Assembly (NCBI GenBank): GCA_014649155.1
Contig: BMSM01000025.1
Location: forward strand, 1-64,000
From: Streptomyces griseoviridis
Lineage (GTDB): Bacteria; Actinomycetota; Actinomycetes; Streptomycetales; Streptomycetaceae
Direction: 5' to 3'
DNA: 64,000 nucleotides
Shown here piece after piece: positions 1 to 8,520 of this stretch. The notes under the pieces were generated by a model that worked only from the letters and a program-made list of their open reading frames with translations, had not been told where the DNA came from and did not search any database. How positions within the stretch are numbered: position 1 is the first letter of the stretch; each line of letters starts with the position of its first letter. The position numbers and the translations under genes are program-made.

Positions 1-1
1 G

Positions 2-262
2 GCGGCGGGCTGTATGCGCAACTACCTGATCCTCAAGGAGCGGGCGGCGGCGTTCCGTGCGGACCCGGAGGTGCGTGAGGCGCTGGCGGCCTCGCGGCTG
101 GACCAGCTGGCCCGGCCGACCGCCGAGGACGGACTGGCCGGGCTGCTGGCCGACCGGTCGGCTTACGAGACGTTCGACGCGGAGGCCGCCGCCGCCCGGG
201 GGATGGCCTTCGAACACCTCGACCAGCTCGCCATGGACCACCTCCTCGGCGTCCGCTCGTGA
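2..262 (+). CDS. xylA: Xylose isomerase, C-terminal fragment
   Basis: Open at the left edge; only the last 86 or so residues are in the window. The enzyme interconverts D-xylose and D-xylulose in the cytoplasm. The stretch MRNYLILKERAAAFRADPEV followed by a tail ending LDQLAMDHLLG is the well-known C-terminal helix and loop of actinomycete xylose isomerases, as I remember it from the S. rubiginosus type enzyme. The frame runs in from upstream without a stop and ends at a TGA. It marks ordinary chromosomal sequence to the left of the biosynthetic cluster. Confidence 0.9.
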   Translation, partial: AAGCMRNYLILKERAAAFRADPEVREALAASRLDQLARPTAEDGLAGLLADRSAYETFDAEAAAARGMAFEHLDQLAMDHLLGVRS

Positions 263-339
263 TCGAGGGCACGCGCGCGTGCCGGGACGGTGCCCTCGTG
301 CGCCGTCCCGGCGGGAGCGGCCCGGCTCCCGGCTGACCG

Positions 340-1830
340 TCATCCGGACTCGGCGCGCGGACCGGTGGCCGGCCGCGTCGAAGCGGTGGAGGCCCCCGCG
401 CTCACCCACCGCTCCCGATCAGGGCGACGAGGACGCGGGGGCACGTCGCCGGCACAGAACGCGGACGGCGATCCCGTCGCGGACGCGGCCGGTCGTCGGC
501 CCCGGCTGCCCGCGCGGCCGACGCCAGCGCGGTGGCCGGGTCCCGTGCGACCCGTCGGCGGGTATCCACCGGCCGACCTCCTCGCGGTACGGCCACCGTC
601 TCCCCGTCCGCGTCCAGGCGGAGCCGGAGCGGCTCCCCGTCGGCCGTCCACCGGTTGGCCCGCGCCCCAGCCGGCTCCAGGGCGGTACGCGCGCGTGCGA
701 GCGCCCGGCCGGACACCTCCCGCTCCTCCTCCCGTACGGCCAGTGCGCCGGCCCCGCCGAGCCGCCACGCGCGGACGGCCGTCGCGAACCCGAGCCGATC
801 CCGCCCCGCCCCGTCCGTCCGCCAGACGGGCCGTCACGGTGCCGGGCCCGGCGTCCGCCCTGAGCGACCTGGCCTTGCCGGTTCCGGGCCCCCTCTTGCC
901 GGCTCACGTCGCTCCCCGGAAGGTCCCGGACGGTCTCCCACCGGTTCCGGAGCGTCTCCCGCCGCCAGGCGTACGGCATCCCGCGTAACGGACACCCCGC
1001 GTTCCAGGCGCCGCTCCCCGCGTCCGGCGGCCAGGGCGTCGGCGAGCAGGCGCCGGCCTCCGCGGCGGCCCTTGACGCCAGGAACGCCAGCGCCGCCGGG
1101 TCGACCCCGGGGCCGGGGGCGGTGTCCGTGTCGAGGGACGGCGGCACACCCGGCTCGCCGGGAACACCGGGAAGCTCCGGCAGCGGCGGCACCGTGTCCG
1201 AGGCCGCGTACGCCGCTGCGGCGTCCACCCCCTCGGCGTCGCCCCCGGCGGCCGGCGCCGCCCGCGCCCGGAGGGAGTCGCGTACGGCCCGTCCACCCCG
1301 TCCCCGCAGCAGCGGGAGGACGAACGGGTCCTCGTCCAGCAGCCGCGCCACCTGGCAGCACAGCGCGACACTGTGCCCGCAGCGGTCCCCAGGCGCCGCA
1401 GTCGCACTCCGGCTCCGGATCACCCGTACCGGGCAGGAGCCCGACCCCGGCGGCGGCCGCGTCCTCGGCCAGACGCGGAGGCATCTCCTGGTCGAGCAGC
1501 GCGGCGGCATGGCCCGCCCGCTCGACCGCCATGCCGAAGAACCGGTCCCACCGCTCCCCGGACAGCACCGCCAGGAGGACGTCGGCGCGGTGCCCCCTAC
1601 CCTCCCGGTCCCCGACGACGCCGTGACCCGCCCCGGGCGTACCGGCACCGCGCCGACCGCTCCCGCGCGGGCGAGCCGCCGGCCCGCGCGCACCTGCCCG
1701 GCGTTGAGCACCGACTCCTCCAGCGCCCGCACCCGGGCATGGCCCACCAGACGCCGGCGAAGCCCCGGCCCTGGCGGAACCGCGGGGTGAGGCGTGATGC
1801 CCCGGTACGACGGTGACCTGGAGCGGACCT
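340..1830 (-). pseudogene. Decayed SWIM zinc-finger protein gene
   Basis: No single frame codes for a normal protein, but conserved pieces of the Streptomyces SWIM zinc-finger family occur in order on the minus strand in alternating frames. Near 1790-1700 there are FAGVWWA and then RVRALEESVLNAGQVRAG. Near 1400 there is PECDC followed in another frame by CGHSVALCCQVARLLDEDPF, the Cys-x-His part of the SWIM motif. A Pro/Ala-rich tail follows. Several frameshifts are needed to join them. In Streptomyces this gene usually sits beside an SNF2-type helicase, and remnants of that gene lie immediately to the right. It is interpreted as a dead gene pair, and the exact limits are approximate. Confidence 0.6.
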
Positions 1831-1861
1831 TCGCCGCGGCGCCGCCCGCGCGGCGGCGCCC

Positions 1862-2110
1862 GTGCTCCCGCTGTCGCTCAAGGCGGCCGGCACCGGGCGC
1901 GATGCCACCCGCGCGGAGCACGTCGTGCACCACGACCGCTGGTGGAACCCGGCCGTCGAGGCGCGGGCCGACGCCCGCGCCCACCTGCACCGGCCGGACC
2001 CGGCCGGTGCAGGTGCACCGCCTGGTGGCCGAGGGGGCGGTCGAGGACCGTATCGCGGCCTTGCCGGACCGGAGGCGGGAGCCGGCCGACGCGGATCGGC
2101 CGGCTCGGCG
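1862..2110 (+). pseudogene. Remnant of SNF2-type helicase C-terminal domain
   Basis: In one plus frame the translation gives LSLKAAGTGRDATRAEHVVH followed by HDRWWNPAVEARADARAH, which are helicase motifs V and VI of the SNF2 family (usually LSLKAGGTGLNLT and DRWWNPAVE.QA.DRAHRIGQ). The rest of motif VI and the segment RPVQVHRLVAEGAVEDRI continue in another frame. The ATPase half is missing upstream on this strand. This is therefore a frameshifted fragment and not a working gene. It lies next to the SWIM remnant, its usual partner. Confidence 0.6.
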
Positions 2111-2149
2111 CCCGTCGGCTCGGTGCAGGCCGCCTCGCCGCCGCCGAGG

Positions 2150-2230
2150 GCCGTTCTTCAAGTGCTGCGCCTCGTCCGCCACCACCGGGCTCCACGGCAC
2201 CCCGGCGGGCCGGCGCGCGTCCAGGCGCAT
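2150..2230 (-). pseudogene. Inverted fragment with SNF2 motif II
   Basis: On the minus strand the short stretch RPAGVPWSPVVADEAQHLKN matches the SNF2 Walker B region (motif II, DEAQH.KN). It points the opposite way from the motif V/VI fragment that begins only a few dozen bases away. The two halves of one helicase gene therefore appear to have been separated by an inversion plus deletions. The call rests on one motif, so confidence is moderate. Confidence 0.45.
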
Positions 2231-2360
2231 GCGGGGATGTCCTCTCAGGGGGACTCAGGGTCCGCTCTCAGGGGTGTCTCAGGGTCGCGGCAGGAACCGT
2301 GGCGGACGCGCGTCCGTTTTCACGACAGAGAGCGGCAGTGGCCGCGGAGGAGGCGACACC

Positions 2361-2543
2361 ATGTCGAAGAACGCCAAGATCGCCGCGGGGGGTGTGGCGG
2401 CCGGGCTCGTCCTGTGGATCTGGCTGCCCTGGTGGGCCGCCCTCCTGATAGTCCTGGGAGTCCCCGCCGCCGCATACCTCGCGCTGGACCCTTCGCAGCG
2501 GCGCCGGCTGCGTCGGGTCAGCCGCAAGGAGCTGGGCCGCTGA
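2361..2543 (+). CDS. Small membrane protein (60 aa), function unknown
   Basis: A short gene with a clear GGAGG-type ribosome binding site a few bases before the ATG. The product has a basic N-terminus (MSKNAKIAAGG), one long hydrophobic segment at about residues 12-41, rich in Trp and Leu, and a strongly basic C-terminus (PSQRRRLRRVSRKE). It is probably a single or hairpin inner-membrane protein with a cytoplasmic basic tail. I do not recognise a named family. It is separated from the cluster by a convergent hypothetical gene. Confidence 0.65.
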   Translation: MSKNAKIAAGGVAAGLVLWIWLPWWAALLIVLGVPAAAYLALDPSQRRRLRRVSRKELGR

Positions 2544-2578
2544 CCGCCTGACGTGCGGATGGGGCCCGGCGCGGTGGC

Positions 2579-3466
2579 TCAGCCGGGGCGCACCGCCATC
2601 GCGTCGAGGGCCTTCAGCAGACCCGGCAGCTCCGGCCCCCGGCCCACCGGGAGGACCTCGCCGGGCTCCTCGTCGAGGAGGACGAAGGCGATGTCGTCGG
2701 TCCGCGCCACGAGCGACCAGCCCGGCCCGTCGGCGCGCAGCGTGCGGGCGTCACCGGCGGCGAACGACGACCGGACCCGGCCGAGCGGCGGCGGAGTGCC
2801 GATATAGGCGCGGGCCTCCGCGAGCACCCGCCGGATGCCGCCGTGTCCGTGCGCCGGTGCCTCGCGCGGGGAGCCGTCACCCCCCTCGGCGCCGGCCCGG
2901 CTGTCACGTTCGTCCTCGCCGGGAGCGGCCGGCCGGCCCTCGTGCGCGTCGCTGCCGGTGGCGAACTCCGAGTCGTCGATCTGCTCCCGCCACCGCGTCC
3001 ACCGCAGCGCGATCTCGTCCGCTCCCAGGCGCCGCTGGGCCGGTCCCCAGACGGTCGTGTCGGGCGGCGACAGCGGGGGCCGGTCGGTGGCCTGCGGGCC
3101 GGGGTCGTGCGGCGCGGGAAGGCCCGGAGCGGCCACGGCGACCGTGAGGGGCCAGCCGGGCAGCGCGGTGACGACGGCCCGCTCGTCCGGCGAGAGTTCG
3201 TGCTCCATGCCGCAGTCCCAGGACGCTATGGCCACCGCGACCAGCGACACATCGTCGACCACGACCGTCCACCGGGCTCCGGAGCCGTCCTGCCCGAGCA
3301 CCAGACCGTAACCGTCCGCCGCGGGAGGGAGACCGAGAGCCGAGCACGCCTCCGGGTAGTCGTCGCCCAGCACGCTCGGGAACTGCGCGGGGGTCAGCAG
3401 CACCGCCGTGAGGACACACAGCGCCTCGTCCTCGGCGATCACGGCGTCCTCGTCCGTCTCGGCCAT
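2579..3466 (-). CDS. Hypothetical protein (295 aa)
   Basis: The gene starts at the ATG of MAETDEDAVIAEDEALCVLT. The composition is acidic and soluble, with no signal peptide or membrane segment. The N-terminal half (about 1-150) and the C-terminal 70 residues look folded, and they are joined by a charged linker (about 180-215) rich in Glu, Asp and Gly. Codon usage is normal for a Streptomyces gene. I do not recognise the family and assign no function. It is followed upstream by a gap of about 410 bases before the next gene. Confidence 0.6.
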   Translation of the reverse strand: MAETDEDAVIAEDEALCVLTAVLLTPAQFPSVLGDDYPEACSALGLPPAADGYGLVLGQDGSGARWTVVVDDVSLVAVAIASWDCGMEHELSPDERAVVTALPGWPLTVAVAAPGLPAPHDPGPQATDRPPLSPPDTTVWGPAQRRLGADEIALRWTRWREQIDDSEFATGSDAHEGRPAAPGEDERDSRAGAEGGDGSPREAPAHGHGGIRRVLAEARAYIGTPPPLGRVRSSFAAGDARTLRADGPGWSLVARTDDIAFVLLDEEPGEVLPVGRGPELPGLLKALDAMAVRPG

Positions 3467-3878
3467 CCCAGCCTCCCCATCGGTTCGACCAACGGCGGAC
3501 ACCCTAGGCCCTGCCGCCGGATTCCCGCCTGCCGGGCGGCGCCACGCACGCGCTCTCGCCGCACCGGCCCCCGACCCGAGTACATCCGGTACGAGGGCCG
3601 GGGGCCGGGGCCGGCACGCCGAGAGCACGCACCTGACGCCGCCCGGCCCGCCCTCCGGGTGGACGACGGGAGTTCGACGACCGGACCCAGTGGGGCCGGA
3701 AGCCGCTTGTCACGACCGACCGCTCCCGCCCGAGGCGGGGCCGTCCGCGTACGCGGGCACGGCTCGCCCTCCCCGACCGGATTCCTCCGGCGTTCTCCCG
3801 CCCGCCGCGTTCACCGAGCGCCCGGGGCGAGGCGGCTCCCGGCAGCGCACCGACGGCCACCGGTACGGTCCCACCGGC
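3467..3878. other. Intergenic region, nothing recognised
   Basis: About 410 bases lie between two minus-strand genes. No open frame here has convincing codon usage plus a ribosome binding site. It presumably contains the promoter of the downstream hypothetical gene and the end of the transcript from the cluster side. I could not pick out a specific promoter or terminator. Confidence 0.4.
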
Positions 3879-4478
3879 TCAGCCGTCGAGGACGGCCAGG
3901 GCCAGGAAACGGGTGTCCTCGTCGGCGTACGACGTCATGCGCCACCCCGCGGCGGCCAGCAGGGGGCGCAGATTGGGCTCCGCGCGCAGGTCGTCCGGAG
4001 CGAGCCGTCGCCCCTGACGGGCGGCGAGCGCGGCTCGGCCGATCGGATGGAACACCGCCAGCACACCGCCCGGCCGCACCACGCGCGCCAACTCGGCGAG
4101 ACCCTCTTCGGGGCGGGGCAGATGGGCGATGAGTCCGGCGGCGAACACCGCGTCGAGGGACCGGGACCGCAACGGCAGCCGGCAGGCGTCCGCCAGCAGC
4201 AGTCGCCCGTCCCGGTCCCTCCCCGCCCGCCGGGCGGCCCTCAGCATGGCCGGGGTCAGATCGGCCCCGACCACCACCCCCGAGGGACCCACGGCCGCGC
4301 GCAGCGGCGGCAGGGCCCGGCCGGTTCCGCACCCGGCGTCGAGCACCCGGTCCCCGGGGCGCAGCCCCAGTTCGGCGACGGCCCCGGTGTAGGCGGGACC
4401 GTCATCGGGGAAGCGGCTGTCCCAGTCGGCAGCGCGGACGGAGAAGAACTCCTGGACGTGTGCGTGGTCGTCGCTCAT
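3879..4478 (-). CDS. Class I SAM-dependent methyltransferase
   Basis: A cytoplasmic methyltransferase of about 199 residues. Motif I is VLDAGCGTGRALPPL, followed by the acidic strand-2 region GVVVGADLTPAML, a DACRLPL segment and the strand-5 motif LARVVRPGGVLAVFHP, all typical of the small Rossmann-fold family. The start is placed at MSDDHAHVQ; an in-frame ATG nine bases upstream is also possible. It follows the exporter gene on the same strand after about 40 bases, so it may be the last gene of the mitomycin-type operon. If so, it is a candidate for the 9a-O-methylation that the other methyltransferases here do not explain. That role is a guess from context; it could equally be an unrelated flanking gene. 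Confidence 0.7.
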   Translation of the reverse strand: MSDDHAHVQEFFSVRAADWDSRFPDDGPAYTGAVAELGLRPGDRVLDAGCGTGRALPPLRAAVGPSGVVVGADLTPAMLRAARRAGRDRDGRLLLADACRLPLRSRSLDAVFAAGLIAHLPRPEEGLAELARVVRPGGVLAVFHPIGRAALAARQGRRLAPDDLRAEPNLRPLLAAAGWRMTSYADEDTRFLALAVLDG

Positions 4479-4518
4479 GCCCCGCATGCTTCCGCATGCC
4501 CGCCGTGAGGGACACCGG

Positions 4519-5961
4519 TCACGCGGTCGCCGGACTCCGCGGCGACCTGGGCAGCAGCACGATCAGGGCCATGCTCACCACGACGGCCACCCCCGACCCG
4601 AAGAACGCGCTCGCATAGCCCGAACTCAGCGCCTCCAGGCCGGTGCCCTCCCGATCGGTACGGCCGGCGGCGAGGGACGACAGGACGGACAACCCGAGCG
4701 CGCCGCCCATGGTGCGCGAGGTGTTGACGAGACCCGCGACCACCCCGGCCCGCTCCGCGGGCACGCCCGTCGTGGCGAAGACCGACTGGATGGTCATCAT
4801 CAGCCCCGCGCCGAACGAGAACGCGATGCCCGGACCGAGCAGGGTGACCAGGAAGGTGCCGTCCGCCTTCATGGCGGCCTGCCAGAAGAAGCCCGCCGCC
4901 GTCAGCGCACCGGCGAGCGCGAGGAGCGTGCGTCCGCTGATCCAGCGCGTGATCCGGGGTGCCAGCTGGGCGGAGAGGATGACCGCGAGGGTGTGCGGCA
5001 GCAGGGCGAGACCGGTCTCCACGGCCGAGTACTTCAGCACGTTCTGCATGTACAGCGACAGGAAGTACCACATCGCGTAGAAGGCCATGCCGCTGATCAC
5101 GGTGATGGCGTTGGCCACGGACACCGAACGCACGCGGAACACCCCGAGCGGGGTGAGCGGTTCGGCCGCACGGCGCTCCACCGCGAGGAACGCCCCCAGC
5201 GCGACGACGCCGAGGAGCAGGAAACCGAGGGCGCGCGCCGAGCCCCAGCCGTGCGACTCCGTCTGGGAGATGCCGTAGGCCAGGCTGCCCGCGCCGAGCG
5301 TGGCCAGGACGGCTCCGGGAACGTCGAGCCGGCCCCGGCCGGCCTTCCCGGCCCTGCCCCCCGTCAGCCACACCGCGGACGCCACGATGACGATCAGCCC
5401 CAGCGGAACGTTGATGAGCAGGACCCAGCGCCAGGAGAGGTAGTCGGTGAGCAGGCCGCCGATGACCCCGCCGGCCGCGCCGCCTCCGGTGCCCACGGCC
5501 GTCCAGGTGGCGATGGCACGGACGCGTCCGGTGCCCTCAGGGAAGGTGGTGGTGAGGATCGTCAGGGTGGCGGGGGACAGCACGGCCGCGCCGACGCCCT
5601 GCACCGCGCGGGCCGCGATCAGCATCCCCGGCGAGGTCGCCAGCCCGCCCAGCAGGCTGGCGGCCGTGAAGATGCCGAGTCCGAGGATGAACACGCCCTT
5701 GCGTCCGAACAGGTCGGCGGCCCTGCCCCCCAGTAACAGGAACCCGGCGAAGGTGATGACGTACGCGTTGACCACCCACTGGAGGCTTCCCTCGCCGATG
5801 TCGAGCCCCGCGCGGACGGACGGCAACGCGACGTTGATCACCGAGACGTCGAGGACGACGACGAACTGTCCCACGCACGCGGCGAACACCACGATCCACG
5901 CGGTGCGGCCACCACGGCGCTCGGTTTGGACGGGACCGGGTTCGGAGGTCATGTGTGACAT
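4519..5961 (-). CDS. mct: MFS (DHA2, 14-TM) drug exporter, Mct-like
   Basis: A 480-residue proton antiporter of the drug:H+ family with 14 transmembrane segments, located in the inner membrane. Signature features are the motif C region near residue 30-40 (FVVVLDVSVINVALPSVR), motif A (GGRAADLFGRKGVF) around residues 78-91, and alternating hydrophobic spans to residue 470. Mitomycin producers carry an exporter of this size and class (Mct). Its position at the end of the mitA operon supports self-resistance by efflux of the product, an inference from context. Leu76 is encoded by TTA, so translation should depend on the bldA tRNA. An alternative start lies three codons downstream. Confidence 0.75.
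   Translation of the reverse strand: MSHMTSEPGPVQTERRGGRTAWIVVFAACVGQFVVVLDVSVINVALPSVRAGLDIGEGSLQWVVNAYVITFAGFLLLGGRAADLFGRKGVFILGLGIFTAASLLGGLATSPGMLIAARAVQGVGAAVLSPATLTILTTTFPEGTGRVRAIATWTAVGTGGGAAGGVIGGLLTDYLSWRWVLLINVPLGLIVIVASAVWLTGGRAGKAGRGRLDVPGAVLATLGAGSLAYGISQTESHGWGSARALGFLLLGVVALGAFLAVERRAAEPLTPLGVFRVRSVSVANAITVISGMAFYAMWYFLSLYMQNVLKYSAVETGLALLPHTLAVILSAQLAPRITRWISGRTLLALAGALTAAGFFWQAAMKADGTFLVTLLGPGIAFSFGAGLMMTIQSVFATTGVPAERAGVVAGLVNTSRTMGGALGLSVLSSLAAGRTDREGTGLEALSSGYASAFFGSGVAVVVSMALIVLLPRSPRSPATA
5734..5736 (-). promoter_or_regulatory. TTA codon (Leu76) in the exporter gene
   Basis: An in-frame TTA in FAGFLLLGGR. In Streptomyces, TTA is read by the developmentally controlled bldA tRNA, so production of the exporter is predicted to be growth-phase dependent. 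Confidence 0.85.
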
Positions 5962-6013
5962 GGGTGGCCATTGTGCCGACGGCTCGCGGGCCGAGGGCTA
6001 TATCCCGCCACCC

Positions 6014-6856
6014 TCAGAGGCCGGGCCGCACGGCCACGACGAGGAGGTGGCCGAACTCCCTGACGTCCGTCATGTCACCCGGGTTGAACTGCTCGACCAG
6101 CTCGCCGCCGTAGTCGGCGGCCAGTTGCCGCGCGGAGCCGCTGATGCGCGCGGACAGTTCGATGAAGGTGCGGCGCAGGGTGGGCTCGCTGATGTCGGTC
6201 AGCTCCTCGAACCACAGTCCGGCCTGGCGCAGCAGGGGCGGATAGTCCTCCGCCTGGACCATGGTCATCATGAACTCGCGCAGGTACCGCTCGACAGCGG
6301 GCCGCCCCGAGTCGGGGATCGGCGCGCGTTCGAAGAAGTCGGTGAGCACGAGCCGTCCGCCCGGCCGGAGCACCCGGGCCACCTGGCGCAGGACCTGAGC
6401 GCGGTCGGGCATGTGGATGATGGACTCCAGGGCGATCACCGCGTCGAAGGAGCCGTCGGCGAACGGCAGGTTCATCGCGTCGGCCCGTTCGAAGCGGACC
6501 CGGTCCGTCAGGCCGTGGTCGGCGGCGAGCGCCGTGGCCCGTTCGACCTGCTTGTGGCTGATGGAGATGCCGGTGACGTCCGCGCCGGTGCGGCCGGCGA
6601 TCCGCAGGGCGGGACGGCCCGTGCCGCAGCCCAGGTCCAGCACCCGGGAGCCGGTGCCGAGGTGCAGGCGGTCCGCCATCAGATCGGTCAGCCGGTCGGT
6701 CGCCTCGTCCAGCGGGACGGGACTGTCCGGGCTGTCCCAGTACCCGAAGTGCAGGTTCTCGCCCAGCGTCGCACTGCCGAGGTCGGTATAGCGGTCGTAC
6801 AGCCGGCCGACCTCGTCGGGGACGGGCAGGGTGGGCGGGGCGGGCTGCTGTGCCAT
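6014..6856 (-). CDS. mitM: Mitosane aziridine N-methyltransferase, MitM-type
   Basis: A SAM-dependent methyltransferase of 280 residues in the sterol/ubiE-like small-molecule family. It has motif I VLDLGCGTGRPALRIA, the conserved GISISHKQVERA and RADAMNLPFADGSFDAV segments, and a late motif LRPGGRLVLTDFF. MitM methylates the aziridine nitrogen of mitosanes in mitomycin producers. The assignment is made from the overall sequence type together with the surrounding AHBA, MRD and MmcR genes. It is encoded between the beta-lactamase-like gene (66 bases upstream) and the exporter (52 bases downstream), in operon A. The alternative is another O- or N-methyltransferase of the same pathway. Confidence 0.75.
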   Translation of the reverse strand: MAQQPAPPTLPVPDEVGRLYDRYTDLGSATLGENLHFGYWDSPDSPVPLDEATDRLTDLMADRLHLGTGSRVLDLGCGTGRPALRIAGRTGADVTGISISHKQVERATALAADHGLTDRVRFERADAMNLPFADGSFDAVIALESIIHMPDRAQVLRQVARVLRPGGRLVLTDFFERAPIPDSGRPAVERYLREFMMTMVQAEDYPPLLRQAGLWFEELTDISEPTLRRTFIELSARISGSARQLAADYGGELVEQFNPGDMTDVREFGHLLVVAVRPGL

Positions 6857-6922
6857 CGGGTGCCTTTCTGGTCGGGCGGGTGCGCGGTCAATCGTGAGCG
6901 GACCGGGGGAATCCCCGGTGCG

Positions 6923-8518
6923 TCAGGTCAGCTTGAGGTCCTGGTAGACGGCGTCGGCGATCCGGAGGATGCGCTCGCGGTGCCGCTCGTGCTCCACCTT
7001 GCCGTTCAGATGGACGGCCACGGTGAGACGGGACTCCGGGTCGGCGAAGGCGACGGCGGTCCACAGTCCGTCGTGACCGAACGCGCGGGGCGAGGCGTGA
7101 CGCGAGAAACTCGTGTACTCGGGTCCGAGCGAACGGCATTCCAGGCGGAGACCGAAGCCCCAGTCGGCGTTTCCGTACCGGTCGTTCACCCCGGTGCGGT
7201 GGCGGGCGGTGAGGGCGGCCACCGTCGTCGGCGCCAGGACGCGTCCGCCGGGGGCGGACCCCCCGTCCAGCAGCATCTCGAACAACCGGCCGAGATCGCT
7301 GAGGGGGCCCCGCGTGTTCACACCGGGGACGCAGCGGGTGGTGGCGCCGCGTGTCGACCAGAAGTAGGTGGGCTGCGGCACGTCACCCAGGTTGGACACG
7401 TGGATGAGCGGCAGCCGGTCGCCGTACGCGGCGTAGTCCTCGGGCGTCAGGCACACCCGCGTACGGTCCATGCCGCAGGGACGCAGGATCTCCTGTTCGA
7501 CATAGGTCACGTAGTCCCGGCCGTCGATGGCCGGCAGCAGCCGGGCCAGGACGAACCAGGCCCACCACTGGCTGTAGTTGATGCCCGGCCGGCCCCCGGA
7601 GGGCCGGACCGGGACCGGCACGTCGAGAGCGCGCCGCAGCCGCTCCGCGTCGGGGCCGGTCACCACCCCGTGCAACGGGTCGAGGCCCGTGGGGACCGGT
7701 CCGGTGTGGCAGACCAGTTCCATCGTCGTGATGGCGGACTTGCCCCGGGTACCGAACTCGGGCAGGTAGTGGGCGACCGGCAGGTAGGGATCGAACTCCC
7801 CGGCCTCCCACAGCCGGCCGAGCGCGACCGACAGCAGCGGCTTGGCGCAGCAGTACCAGAGGGGAGCGGACCGCGCCGTCAGGGCGACGCCGGGCCGGGC
7901 CAGCCCGAGGCCGACCTCGGCCAGGACCTTGCCGTCCTGGGAGGCGTAGAACTGCGCTCCCGGGGTGGAGGCGCCCACCTCGCGGCGCAGCTCCCGCAAG
8001 GTGCCGGGCAGGGCGTCGGCGGCCCGCGCGAGTGCCTCGCGGTCGGCCCCGGCGGTGCCGGTCCCCCCGCCCCCCGGCTCCGGCTCGTCCCACGGCACGT
8101 GCCCCGCCGGTACGGCTGTCCCGTCGCGCAGGGCGGCGACCTGGCCGCTGCGGTCACGTTGCAGCGCCGCGTCGATGAAGAACAGCAGGCTGAAATTGCC
8201 GGTGATGGTGGCGTCGCCGCCTTCCAGCAGCTCGGCGCGTGGCCGGGCGGCGCCGAGCAGCAGGGTGTACGCGCCGGTGTACGGCAGGGCGATCAGCAGC
8301 CCGGGGGGCTCGCCGGTCGCCGGGGTGACGGAGAGCCGGCCGCCCTCCAGGTCGACGCGCACGTCGACCGTGGCGTGGACCCCGGGAGGCGGGTCGGTGA
8401 CCGTCAGGCGAAAGGAGACGGTGCTGCGCCGGCCGGGGTCGGGCGCGGGAACGAGGCCGGCGGCCAGGGACAGCCAGGCGTCCGACAGGTAGCCGGCGGG
8501 CGCGGTGGGCGTCGGCAC
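6923..8518 (-). CDS. SCP2-like / serine beta-lactamase-fold protein with Cys-x-x-Lys motif
   Basis: A 531-residue two-domain protein. Residues about 25-135 resemble an SCP2 lipid-binding module (VDVRVDLEGGRLSVTPATGE, DATITGNFS). Residues about 160-531 have the penicillin-binding/beta-lactamase class C fold: an SxxK-like site at 223-226, a Tyr-Ser-Gln motif at 315-317 (usually Y-x-N), and GHDG near the end. The nucleophile position is Cys (CCAK), not Ser. Start: the GTG preceded by GGAGG seven bases upstream, two bases after the stop of the LLM gene, so the two are coupled. Members of this fold include esterases, amidases and acyltransferases. A role in acyl transfer to or release from a carrier protein is possible but unproven. 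Confidence 0.7.
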   Translation of the reverse strand: MPTPTAPAGYLSDAWLSLAAGLVPAPDPGRRSTVSFRLTVTDPPPGVHATVDVRVDLEGGRLSVTPATGEPPGLLIALPYTGAYTLLLGAARPRAELLEGGDATITGNFSLLFFIDAALQRDRSGQVAALRDGTAVPAGHVPWDEPEPGGGGTGTAGADREALARAADALPGTLRELRREVGASTPGAQFYASQDGKVLAEVGLGLARPGVALTARSAPLWYCCAKPLLSVALGRLWEAGEFDPYLPVAHYLPEFGTRGKSAITTMELVCHTGPVPTGLDPLHGVVTGPDAERLRRALDVPVPVRPSGGRPGINYSQWWAWFVLARLLPAIDGRDYVTYVEQEILRPCGMDRTRVCLTPEDYAAYGDRLPLIHVSNLGDVPQPTYFWSTRGATTRCVPGVNTRGPLSDLGRLFEMLLDGGSAPGGRVLAPTTVAALTARHRTGVNDRYGNADWGFGLRLECRSLGPEYTSFSRHASPRAFGHDGLWTAVAFADPESRLTVAVHLNGKVEHERHRERILRIADAVYQDLKLT

Positions 8519-8520
8519 GT

